Positions 1 through 5,831 of a DNA stretch of 26,336 nt are shown here, piece by piece. Source of the stretch: a virus; the IMG/VR virus record IMGVR_UViG_3300027797_000119, positions 1 to 26,336 of that record; one strand, written 5' to 3'. Under the pieces are notes generated by a model. It saw nothing but the letters and a program-made list of their open reading frames with translations. It searched no databases and had not been told where the DNA came from. Within the stretch, counting starts at the first letter, position 1; each line of letters opens with the position of its first letter. Both the position numbers and the translations under genes were made by a program.

Positions 1-764
1 GTATGCGTCCGCAAAGTTTCAATGACGGCGTTACTGATCCCAACGAGGCTTCCACCTTTATTGGCGGCAAGATCCTAGCCCTAAGCCCAGGTGAAAAATT
101 AGAATCTTTTGTATCAAATCGCCCCAACCCGACTTTTAACGGATTCATGGAGCATCTAATTCGTGACTCTCTTGCGGGCATCTTGCCCTATGAGTTTGTC
201 CATGACCCGGCCAAGGCTGGCGGTGCTTCAATGCGCCTGATCGTTGCCAAGGCCGCTCGCAAGTTTGGACACTTCCAGTCCGTCCTGATGAATCGACTGC
301 TTACCCCTGTTTGGGGTTATGTCATGGGAGACGCTATCACCGCTGGTGCTGTGCCTTCTTGTGAGAATTGGAACAAGGTTCTATGGACTACCCCTAAGTC
401 TGTGACCGTAGACGCTGGCCGTGATGCCGCACAGAACCGCGCTGACATCGAATACGGCCTGAAGACGATTGGTGATAACTGCCTGGAAGAGGGCGAACAC
501 TTCTCCACGATGGTTCGCCGTCGTGCCGTTGAGGCTAAGATGTTCAAGGATATGGCTAAGGAATACGATGTTCCGCTCTGGATGCTTATCAAGCCTACCA
601 ATGTTGCCCTCCAGGACATTACTGGTGAAGAGCCAAAGGAAGAGGGTGAAGACATCGACGAGGACATGGACGAGAAGTCCAGCGCCGAAATCTCAAACGA
701 AGGCAGTAAGGTTGAAGAAGATGACGCCGAATCGGACGAACTTGAAGACCCACAGGGTAGATAA
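1..764 (+). CDS. Phage portal protein, C-terminal part (5' truncated)
   Basis: C-terminal fragment of a lambda gpB-like portal protein, the dodecameric ring at the head vertex through which DNA is packaged and ejected. The frame is open to the window edge, so the ATG at 3 is probably internal. The visible 253 residues fit the end of the lambda portal family: a segment around GEKLESFVSNRPNPTFNGF, the helical stretch with DSLAGILPYEF, and a putative wing/stem region with GGASMRLIVAKAARKF and LLTPVWGYVM. The last ~50 residues (about 205-253) are very rich in Asp and Glu, an acidic tail common in portals. It is followed by an S49 protease gene, the lambda B-C order. I am fairly sure of the family from motif style and synteny. 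What I cannot see is the N-terminal half. Confidence 0.82.
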   Translation, partial: MRPQSFNDGVTDPNEASTFIGGKILALSPGEKLESFVSNRPNPTFNGFMEHLIRDSLAGILPYEFVHDPAKAGGASMRLIVAKAARKFGHFQSVLMNRLLTPVWGYVMGDAITAGAVPSCENWNKVLWTTPKSVTVDAGRDAAQNRADIEYGLKTIGDNCLEEGEHFSTMVRRRAVEAKMFKDMAKEYDVPLWMLIKPTNVALQDITGEEPKEEGEDIDEDMDEKSSAEISNEGSKVEEDDAESDELEDPQGR

Positions 765-789
765 TTTTTCTTTTTATTTTTTATACCAT
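761..789 (+). promoter_or_regulatory. G-free, U-rich leader before the S49 protease
   Basis: The 29 nt between the portal stop and the protease ATG contain no G and are mostly T (runs of T5, T5 and T6). There is no Shine-Dalgarno sequence. A G-free U-rich leader cannot fold well and resembles leaders that load ribosomes through protein S1; that role is inference. A weak ACCC-ACA-GGGT hairpin lies just upstream, so partial termination at the T-rich tract is an alternative reading. Confidence 0.4.
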
Positions 790-1608
790 ATGCGACACCT
801 TATCAAAGCGATGAAGACCGGGCGACCCCTGATGATTCATCCTTCCATTGCAAAGTCACACATTGATCGCTTCCAGGCGCTGGAGATCACCACGGACACC
901 AATGCCTCCGAGGTAGCCGATATCCTCAAGATGATGTTCGGCGAACAGCCCAAGATGGAGATTGTTGGCAAGACCGCCATCATCCCGGTCAAGGGTGTCA
1001 TCGGGCGCGGCCTGTCCGATATCGAGAAAATGTGTAACTCCGTTGATGTGGATGATATCTCGGCCAACATCGATGAAGCCATTTCTAACCCAGCCGTTGG
1101 CAAGGTTGTCCTAGAGTTTGATTCTCCAGGTGGAAGCACCGAAGGTCTAGGCGAACTGGCCGAGAAGATCCGCACGATGCCAAAGCATTGCGAATCCTAT
1201 TGCGAGCGCTCCTGCCAGTCTGCCGCCTATTACCTAGGCTCCCAGGCGAAGCGCTTCAATATCACCAAGTCCGCTGAAGTAGGCTCCGTTGGGGTCTACA
1301 TGGCCTTCCCTGATGTGTCTGAAGCCTACGCAATGGACGGCGTCAAAATGGAGGTTATCAAGTCTGGCAAGTACAAGGCAATCGGCATGGAAGGCACTAG
1401 CCTCACCGACGATCAGCGCAAGTACCTCCAAGAAGATGTCAACGAGACCCACACGGAATTCAAGGATACGGTCAAATCTGTCCGAAAGTTCGTCAAAGAC
1501 GAGGACATGGAAGGCCAGTCTTTCGTTGGCAAAAAGGCCGCTGATAAGGGCTTTGTGACCGGGATCGTGAGTGGCATCGAGGATGTCCTCTCCGAGTACA
1601 TCGTTTGA
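790..1608 (+). CDS. S49 family serine peptidase (prohead protease)
   Basis: A 272-aa ClpP/SppA-fold protease, the lambda gpC type, expected to process scaffold and portal during prohead maturation. The open frame extends upstream into the portal gene, but the ATG at 790 directly after the portal stop is the sensible start. Visible S49 signatures: VVLEFDSPGGS around 107-116, SCQSAAYYLGS at 141-151 with candidate nucleophile Ser144, a VGSVGVY strand near 164-170, and IKSGKYK at 190-196 with candidate general base Lys196. The Ser-Lys spacing of 52 equals that of bacterial SppA (Ser147/Lys199 in B. subtilis). Unlike lambda C, no nested in-frame scaffold is needed, because a separate coiled-coil gene follows. 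Its TGA stop lies inside the conserved intergenic element at 1604-1618. Confidence 0.88.
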   Translation: MRHLIKAMKTGRPLMIHPSIAKSHIDRFQALEITTDTNASEVADILKMMFGEQPKMEIVGKTAIIPVKGVIGRGLSDIEKMCNSVDVDDISANIDEAISNPAVGKVVLEFDSPGGSTEGLGELAEKIRTMPKHCESYCERSCQSAAYYLGSQAKRFNITKSAEVGSVGVYMAFPDVSEAYAMDGVKMEVIKSGKYKAIGMEGTSLTDDQRKYLQEDVNETHTEFKDTVKSVRKFVKDEDMEGQSFVGKKAADKGFVTGIVSGIEDVLSEYIV

Positions 1609-1618
1609 CATCAGGCCA
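1604..1618 (+). promoter_or_regulatory. Conserved late-gene intergenic element, copy 1
   Basis: Matches TTTGAC-N3-AGGCCA exactly (N3 = ATC). It overlaps the stop codon of the protease gene and ends 15 nt before the ATG of the coiled-coil gene at 1634. The same 12 fixed bases with the same 3-nt gap recur at 3103 and 4859, and a degenerate copy lies at 11099. The function is unknown. TTGACA resembles a sigma-70 -35 box, but I see no convincing -10 box at normal spacing. Confidence 0.6.
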
Positions 1619-1633
1619 ACAGCAATAACTGCT

Positions 1634-2095
1634 ATGACCATCGAAGAACGCCTTAATTCGCTCAAGGAAGCCTTCACCGGGAAGGCCGCCGAAGCCGAAG
1701 CCTCGTCTGTCGAACTTACCGCGACCAAGGAATCCCTTGCCGCTAAGGACGCTGAACTCGCCGCTTCTGCCTCCAAGTTCTCTGAAGCCGTTAGCGCCAT
1801 CGAGAAGATGGCCGCTAAGGTTGTTGAACTGGAAGGCGCCCTCGCCGAGGCCGCCAAGAAGTACACCGCCCTGGAAGCCTCCTTCCAGACGGCTGGCAAG
1901 AAAGCCGCTTCCATCGCCGCCTCTGTTGGCGTTGATCCAGTTGAAGTCAGCCCGGTTGAAAACGCCGCTATTTCCAAGACCCCTGATGAAATCGCTCAGG
2001 AATGGGCGCTCCTCAAGAAGTCCGATCCCAAGGCCGCTCAGAAGTTCTACGACCTTAACAAGTCTGCGCTTCTCCAGGCCGCTGGCATTCGCTAA
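1634..2095 (+). CDS. Ala-rich coiled-coil protein in scaffold position
   Basis: A 153-aa protein, MTIEERL..., sitting between the prohead protease and the major capsid gene, where lambda has Nu3 and many phages have a scaffolding or capsid-assembly protein. Residues ~1-100 are Ala/Glu/Lys/Ser-rich with heptad-like spacing, predicting a long coiled coil. A Val/Pro linker (about 102-118) leads to a compact C-terminal helical end with DEIAQEWALLKKSDPKAAQ. Such a coiled coil plus short C-terminal coat-binding helix is typical of scaffolds, but it could also be a minor capsid protein. The ATG at 1634 is chosen because the frame upstream overlaps the protease gene and residues before it look unnatural. 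There is no Shine-Dalgarno sequence; the repeated intergenic element lies just upstream. Confidence 0.6.
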   Translation: MTIEERLNSLKEAFTGKAAEAEASSVELTATKESLAAKDAELAASASKFSEAVSAIEKMAAKVVELEGALAEAAKKYTALEASFQTAGKKAASIAASVGVDPVEVSPVENAAISKTPDEIAQEWALLKKSDPKAAQKFYDLNKSALLQAAGIR

Positions 2096-2127
2096 TCCCT
2101 CTCACCCTCAAACCCTAAAACACTAAT
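2092..2127 (+). promoter_or_regulatory. G-free leader before the major capsid gene
   Basis: This 36-nt stretch running up to the capsid ATG has no G at all. It is C/A-rich, with CCCTC/CCCTA repeats, and has no Shine-Dalgarno sequence. The capsid protein must be made in large amounts, so an unstructured leader that leaves the start codon accessible is a plausible SD-independent initiation signal. That interpretation is inference. Confidence 0.4.
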
Positions 2128-3027
2128 ATGTCTAACGCAATCGGAGGCTTGACCCTCCAGTTGGTGGCTGAAGAGTCCCTGCGGACGCTCGTCCCGCAAC
2201 TCCAGCCCCTCACCAAGATCGCGGTCACCGACTTCGGCGCCTATGTCGCTGAACGCGGTACCACGGTTCACACCCGCTACGCTGGCAAGTTCACGGCCGC
2301 TAATTACGCCCGCGCAACTGGCTTCGTTGAACAGGACGCCGTCTCGACGGATGTCCCGGTCACCCTCGTTGACCAGAAGCATGTAACCATCGCGTTCACC
2401 GACTACGAAGTCGCCACGCTCTCGATGGAACGCCTCCGTCGCCTCTTCATGGCTCCGATGGCTAACGCTGTCGTCAAGTCCCTGTTCGACCAGGTTCTCA
2501 CCAAGGTTGATACCTCCTTCGCCGACGGTTACGATGGCGCTCAGTCTGGATTCAACCGCATCGCGGTCTCCAACATCGCCAAGAGCCTGACCAAGGCTAA
2601 CCTCCCTCAGGAAGGTCGCTCGGCTCTTATCAGCCCCGATGCCTACCAGCAGTTGATCTCCGACCCGGTGATCGCCCAGGCGTTCTCCATCGGTACCTCT
2701 GAAGTCATCCGTGGCAACCGCCTCGGTATGATTCACGGCATCGACTTCTTCGAGTACAACGGCTTTGACGCCGCTGGCATCGAGGCTGGCCTCAATGGTG
2801 TTGTCTCCTGCAAGGAAGGTCTCGTTGTCGTGACCCGCGTCCCTGCCGCTCCCACGACTGGTGGTGGCGAACAGACGATCGTTACCGACCCGGACAGCCA
2901 GTTCTCGTATGCTCTGCGCTACTGGTACGACTGGTCGGCTGGTCTTCACAAACTGTCGGCCAACTGGCTCGTCGGTTCTGCGAAGGGCAACCCGGACGCG
3001 CTCCAGAAGATTTCCTTCACGGTCTAA
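2128..3027 (+). CDS. Major capsid protein
   Basis: A 299-aa protein that forms the icosahedral shell. Position and family features support the call: it follows portal, protease and scaffold candidate and ends at a strong terminator. The N-terminal part has the amphipathic SLRTLVPQLQPLTK segment. Then DQKHVTIAFTDYEVATLS (about residues 72-89) resembles the P22 gp5-like coat pattern in which a substrate-like strand precedes a conserved F-T/S-x-x-E/D motif. Next comes ISPDAYQQLISDPV (around 168-181), typical of HK97-fold coats. Codon use is strongly optimised, as expected for the most abundant protein. I cannot tell from sequence alone whether the family is P22-like or another HK97-fold branch. 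It is probably not itself cleaved, since it lacks a long delta domain. Confidence 0.82.
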   Translation: MSNAIGGLTLQLVAEESLRTLVPQLQPLTKIAVTDFGAYVAERGTTVHTRYAGKFTAANYARATGFVEQDAVSTDVPVTLVDQKHVTIAFTDYEVATLSMERLRRLFMAPMANAVVKSLFDQVLTKVDTSFADGYDGAQSGFNRIAVSNIAKSLTKANLPQEGRSALISPDAYQQLISDPVIAQAFSIGTSEVIRGNRLGMIHGIDFFEYNGFDAAGIEAGLNGVVSCKEGLVVVTRVPAAPTTGGGEQTIVTDPDSQFSYALRYWYDWSAGLHKLSANWLVGSAKGNPDALQKISFTV

Positions 3028-3033
3028 GTTTCA

Positions 3034-3054
3034 GAGGGGGAAAGTCTCCCCCTC
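3034..3054 (+). other. GC-rich hairpin after the capsid gene
   Basis: GAGGGGGA pairs with TCCCCCTC around a 5-nt loop, giving an 8-bp stem seven bases after the capsid stop codon. It has no T-tract. It sits just upstream of the real terminator and could protect the 3' end of the capsid mRNA from exonucleases (inference). Confidence 0.5.
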
Positions 3055-3069
3055 GCCGCGCCAATGCAG

Positions 3070-3105
3070 AGAGGCTCACCACACAAGTGGTGGGCCTCTT
3101 CTTTT
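3070..3105 (+). terminator. Rho-independent terminator after the capsid gene
   Basis: A 14-position stem: AGAGGC, a T-G wobble, and CACCAC pair across the loop ACAA with GTGGTG and GCCTCT, followed by TTCTTTT. This is a textbook intrinsic terminator. It would shorten a large share of transcripts after the capsid gene, raising the ratio of capsid mRNA to downstream tail mRNA. Its T-tract runs into the conserved element at 3103-3117. Confidence 0.78.
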
Positions 3106-3117
3106 GACCAGAGGCCA
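3103..3117 (+). promoter_or_regulatory. Conserved late-gene intergenic element, copy 2
   Basis: Exact TTTGAC-N3-AGGCCA (N3 = CAG). It begins in the T-tract of the capsid terminator and ends only 5 nt before the ATG at 3123. A terminator followed at once by this element could suggest a restart of transcription, but the very short distance to the ATG would then imply a near-leaderless mRNA. GAGG inside the element lies 8 nt before the ATG and could also act as a weak Shine-Dalgarno. Confidence 0.6.
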
Positions 3118-3122
3118 ACGGT

Positions 3123-3458
3123 ATGTCTATCTGGGATGAGTTCACGGCTGATGCCCAATCAATCCTTAATGAGATTGGTAAGGACATCACGATTAAGAAT
3201 GTCCCTGGTGGCACTCCTGTAGCGTTTAAGGCACAGGTTACCCAGCCTATGGTTCTCCAGGATATGGAGACTGGTGGCTTCCTTAATTCCACTACTTTTG
3301 AAGTGAAGGTTCTGCGTACCGTTGCGGCCAGCCATCCCGGCCTGTTTGCCTACGGAAACATCATCAACTACGATGGGCAGGACTACCGCATCGTGGCTAT
3401 CGCCAATCGTCCTCCGTCTGCTTGGCTTGTAGCCAAGGTTCAGACCAAGGAGCAATGA
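3123..3458 (+). CDS. Head-tail joining (head completion/stopper) protein
   Basis: A 111-aa beta-rich protein immediately downstream of the capsid gene, the slot of lambda FII and of SPP1-type stoppers, which close the filled head and offer the docking site for the tail. The sequence shows an N-terminal helix (SIWDEFTADAQSILNEIG) followed by alternating beta strands, including VKVLRTVAASHPGLFAYG and NIINYDGQDYRIVAIANRP. The last is a recurring pattern in phage attachment proteins (a glycine-turn strand pair near the C-terminus). The stop codon overlaps the next ATG (ATGA), so the two are translationally coupled. The assignment rests on size, secondary-structure pattern and synteny rather than an unmistakable motif. 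Confidence 0.65.
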   Translation: MSIWDEFTADAQSILNEIGKDITIKNVPGGTPVAFKAQVTQPMVLQDMETGGFLNSTTFEVKVLRTVAASHPGLFAYGNIINYDGQDYRIVAIANRPPSAWLVAKVQTKEQ

Positions 3459-4432
3459 TCACACAGTACGGTACGATTACGGTACGCAAAGGCGTAGTTA
3501 CCAACGAACAGCAATTGCGCCAGACCCTTGGCGCTTACTGCATCGTAATGGGTGGCAAGGTTGCCAATCTGCTAAAGAAGCAAGCCCGCCTATTCTGCGA
3601 CGATATGCTTGACTTCACTATGCCCTGGGAGGGAGGGATGGGGCATGATGGCCGTAGCGCTAGGGCTAGGCTCAATGGCGCTGACCGTGTTCAGTCACAG
3701 ATCAAGGGCATCTTCTTGCCCCTCAAGTTCGTTGGCGCCGGGGAGATCCTCCAGTATGGCAACGAAGGCGTCTTCTCTGCTTGGCTACGCGCCCGAAAGA
3801 AACTGTCCAATCCTATGCTCCCAAAGTGGCTCAAGGATGGGGACAATTTCCCCGGCCTTTGGACGAAGTTCCAGCAATGGGAGTTTGCCCAGCAGGAGGC
3901 GGCTATGAGTCCAGGTCTTGTCAAGTTGGACACCTTCAACAAGGGATCTGGCGTCATCAAGAGCATCCATGAGCGTGAACGAGGCGGCAATAACACCGAG
4001 GATTACTTCAAGAACATGAAGGCCGCATCCAAGTTCGGAACTCGCTATGTTGTGGACGATGATGGTAGCGCCGTGAAAGCCTATTCCAAGCGCGTGGAAG
4101 CCCATGTAGGCCGTTTGAAGGCCGGGTGGTACACCGCTGGCTCCCAACTCGGTAGACTCAAGAATGTGGGCTACTGGATCAGGGGTAACCAATGGAACAC
4201 AGGCACCCTTGTTAACCAACTGGGAAACCCTACCCGGCCTTCTGTTACTGTGGGTAACAAGGTTCAGGGACTGCATAGGGCTACCAGGGATGGGTACAAA
4301 CTAGCGATCAATTACCGCAATTACTCTATGCGTGAAGAAATTTACCAGAAACTGGTCAAAAACGGCAACGCCGATATGCTTTTCCATCTTGCCTCGCACC
4401 ACGGTATTGGTGGAGGATTCGATATCTCTTAA
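3455..4432 (+). CDS. Neck/minor tail protein in the gpZ position, long form
   Basis: A 325-aa protein starting at the ATGA overlap at 3455; AAGGAG lies just upstream, unusually close to the start. By order (after the stopper, before the tail terminator) it occupies the slot of lambda gpZ and HK97 gp10-like neck proteins. The segment RVEAHVGRLKAGWYTAGSQL (about 210-229) resembles the basic V-x-x-x-KAGW helix in that group. It is far longer than HK97 gp10 proteins (about 100-150 aa). The middle (residues ~95-190, with PKWLKDGDNFPGLWTKFQQW and a Gly/Asn-rich KGSGVIKSIHERERGGNN) matches nothing I recognise. The C-terminal GIGGGFDIS is Gly-rich. The structural role is likely; the exact role is uncertain. 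Confidence 0.5.
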   Translation: MITQYGTITVRKGVVTNEQQLRQTLGAYCIVMGGKVANLLKKQARLFCDDMLDFTMPWEGGMGHDGRSARARLNGADRVQSQIKGIFLPLKFVGAGEILQYGNEGVFSAWLRARKKLSNPMLPKWLKDGDNFPGLWTKFQQWEFAQQEAAMSPGLVKLDTFNKGSGVIKSIHERERGGNNTEDYFKNMKAASKFGTRYVVDDDGSAVKAYSKRVEAHVGRLKAGWYTAGSQLGRLKNVGYWIRGNQWNTGTLVNQLGNPTRPSVTVGNKVQGLHRATRDGYKLAINYRNYSMREEIYQKLVKNGNADMLFHLASHHGIGGGFDIS

Positions 4433-4863
4433 TGAGCGCCCTCATCCGATCCATTGTGGAGGACAAGATTTCCTCCTATTTATCCACTAATATCACCGAT
4501 ACTACGGTGGTAAAGGGCATCACGGATAGCCTCCGTTCCCTGCCTATGGTTGTTGTATATGCCTCCGAATCGTCTTCCCCTAGGGAACTTGGGGCAAGTC
4601 CGCTTGGGAACTACCATGTCAAGTTGGAGGTGTATATCTACTCTAGCGCCGACGATGACACCCTTGCTACCCACCGGGAGCGTGTGTCCAAGGTTCACGG
4701 CTTAATGTCCGACATTGTTGCCCTCAAGTCCCTTTGGGGCGCTGGTGAGGGTAAACTTTACTCCGCTTGGATCGAATCTGACGATGAGGGTATGCAGAGC
4801 CGAAATCACGGCAACAAGGTAACTTACACCCTTGTGGCCGTCCTCCCACCCAACCCAGTTTGA
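4432..4863 (+). CDS. Tail terminator (gpU-like) candidate
   Basis: A 143-aa protein beginning in a TAATG overlap with the preceding stop. Its layout fits tail terminators, which cap the growing tail tube and join it to the head: an N-terminal helix (SALIRSIVEDKISSYLS), a strand with LPMVVVYASES, then LGNYHVKLEVYIYSSADDD with a helix RERVSKVHGLMSDIVA, and a C-terminal strand pair (YSAWIESDDEG; HGNKVTYTLVAVLPP). The alternating strand-helix-strand with a long acidic turn is characteristic of the gpU/gp17 fold. Synteny (gpZ slot before, tail tube candidate after) supports it. The stop codon TGA is embedded in the conserved intergenic element at 4859. Confidence 0.6.
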   Translation: MSALIRSIVEDKISSYLSTNITDTTVVKGITDSLRSLPMVVVYASESSSPRELGASPLGNYHVKLEVYIYSSADDDTLATHRERVSKVHGLMSDIVALKSLWGAGEGKLYSAWIESDDEGMQSRNHGNKVTYTLVAVLPPNPV

Positions 4864-4873
4864 CATTAGGCCA
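4859..4873 (+). promoter_or_regulatory. Conserved late-gene intergenic element, copy 3
   Basis: Exact TTTGAC-N3-AGGCCA (N3 = ATT). Like copy 1 it contains the TGA stop of the preceding gene. It ends 18 nt before the ATG at 4892. A TATAAC sequence follows 12 nt after TTGACA, too close for a normal sigma-70 promoter but placed like the AATAAC after copy 1. Confidence 0.6.
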
Positions 4874-4891
4874 TTGGTATAACTTACCACT

Positions 4892-5224
4892 ATGGCTCTA
4901 CACGAATTCGGCGAAGCCCTTGTTTTTGGCCCTTACGACAGCGTCGTGGGTCTTGTTGTCCAGTCTGACTCCTGGACTGTCCGCTACGCCCTTGATGTTG
5001 AAGTCATGGACGAGCAGGGTCGCGTCATTACTGACCGCCTGGACGATGAGCGTAATGAAATTACCATCGAAGGCGTCATCAAGGTTACCGACGCAGTTCT
5101 TCCCGGCAATACGCTGACCTACGATAACTTGACTTGGATCGTCAAGGAAGTTACGGATCGCGGCTCCAACCAGGAGTACCGCAAACTCTCCGTCCGCGCG
5201 GTCAAGTACCAGGAGATCGCGTAA
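4892..5224 (+). CDS. Small beta-rich protein, tail tube candidate
   Basis: A 110-aa protein between the tail terminator candidate and the chaperone candidate, which is the place of the major tail (tube) protein in lambda-like gene orders. The sequence is almost entirely beta-strand-like: alternating hydrophobic residues in SVVGLVVQSDSWTVRYALDV, EITIEGVIKVTDAVLPGNTL and NLTWIVKEVTDRGS, with a C-terminal strand KLSVRAVKYQEIA. A beta-sandwich fits a tube subunit, but 110 residues is short for one (siphovirus tubes are usually 150 or more). It could instead be a second head-tail adaptor. It is preceded by the repeated intergenic element and has no Shine-Dalgarno. Function by synteny only. Confidence 0.4.
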   Translation: MALHEFGEALVFGPYDSVVGLVVQSDSWTVRYALDVEVMDEQGRVITDRLDDERNEITIEGVIKVTDAVLPGNTLTYDNLTWIVKEVTDRGSNQEYRKLSVRAVKYQEIA

Positions 5225-5225
5225 T

Positions 5226-5831
5226 ATGGAAGGCGGCATCGACAGCCGCTTCAACCAAGCCGTCAAGACTTCAATCCTAGAGGTTGAGGTCTGCGGCCGC
5301 GTTTTGAAGCCTATGTGCCTACGGCATAGGCTCATCTTGCAGGAGATTGAGTCACCCCTGCTGATCCCTGAGAAATCAGTCTCCCCTCAAGACCTCATCG
5401 TTGCCGCCCGCATCCTTTCCACTTACGACTTAAAGGAGATGCTCTCCGTTACAGCAACCAAGGCCGAAGCCGATGTATTCTTTAAACTGTTTCTTGATAA
5501 CGAAGAGTACAAACGGCAGATGGATAATATGTCCGAGTACATGAATATGCAGGACAATATGCCAATCATGTGGGACAGGGAGAAGACATCCTCAAGCCGT
5601 GGCGTCCCGGTTGTCCTAGCCTGTGTGACCAACCTAACTAGGAACGGCATTGGCTACGAGATGGCCTGGACGATGCCAGAAGCAGAAGCCATGTGGATGT
5701 ACCTAGCCAATGTTATCGCCGACGGCGGTGACATCAATATCCTCACACAAGAGGATTTAGACTCTATGAAACGCCTTGAGGCAATGGAAGAGAAGATCAA
5801 AGCCGCTAAGGAGAAGCGTAGCCGCCGATGA
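5226..5831 (+). CDS. Tail assembly chaperone candidate
   Basis: A 201-aa, mostly helical, soluble protein located immediately upstream of the tape measure gene, the universal place of tail assembly chaperones (lambda G/GT). It has an N-terminal strand pair (KTSILEVEVCGRVLKPMCLRH), a helical middle with many Met and Glu, and a highly charged C-terminal helix rich in Lys/Arg (KRLEAMEEKIKAAKEKRSRR). AGGAG lies 10 nt before the start, one of the few normal ribosome sites in the late region. I see no clear slippery heptamer producing a GT-like extension; the downstream gene starts at an ATGA overlap instead. The assignment rests on position and helical character. Confidence 0.45.
   Translation: MEGGIDSRFNQAVKTSILEVEVCGRVLKPMCLRHRLILQEIESPLLIPEKSVSPQDLIVAARILSTYDLKEMLSVTATKAEADVFFKLFLDNEEYKRQMDNMSEYMNMQDNMPIMWDREKTSSSRGVPVVLACVTNLTRNGIGYEMAWTMPEAEAMWMYLANVIADGGDINILTQEDLDSMKRLEAMEEKIKAAKEKRSRR

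Noticed and set aside
469-789. Upstream extension of the protease frame into the portal gene
   Set aside because: The extra 107 residues overlap the portal coding region and read as an Arg/Ser-rich shadow; the ATG at 790 is the natural start.
1234-1977. 247-codon open frame on the minus strand
   Set aside because: It is antisense to the protease and scaffold genes, with Ala/Ser-rich shadow composition and no coherent domain; high-GC third positions keep it open.
2092-2949. 285-codon open frame opposite the capsid gene
   Set aside because: It is antisense to strongly codon-biased capsid sequence, and the translation is an Asp/Val/Gly-rich artefact.
4860-4884. Sigma-70 promoter TTGACA...TATAAC before the 110-aa gene
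   Set aside because: The spacing is only 12 nt, too short for sigma-70; the sequence is better described as part of the repeated intergenic element.
1-5720. CTAG tetranucleotides appear often (about 14 seen in the first 5.7 kb)
   Set aside because: This argues against strong CTAG avoidance as in enterobacteria, but it is near random expectation and not informative enough alone to name a host.
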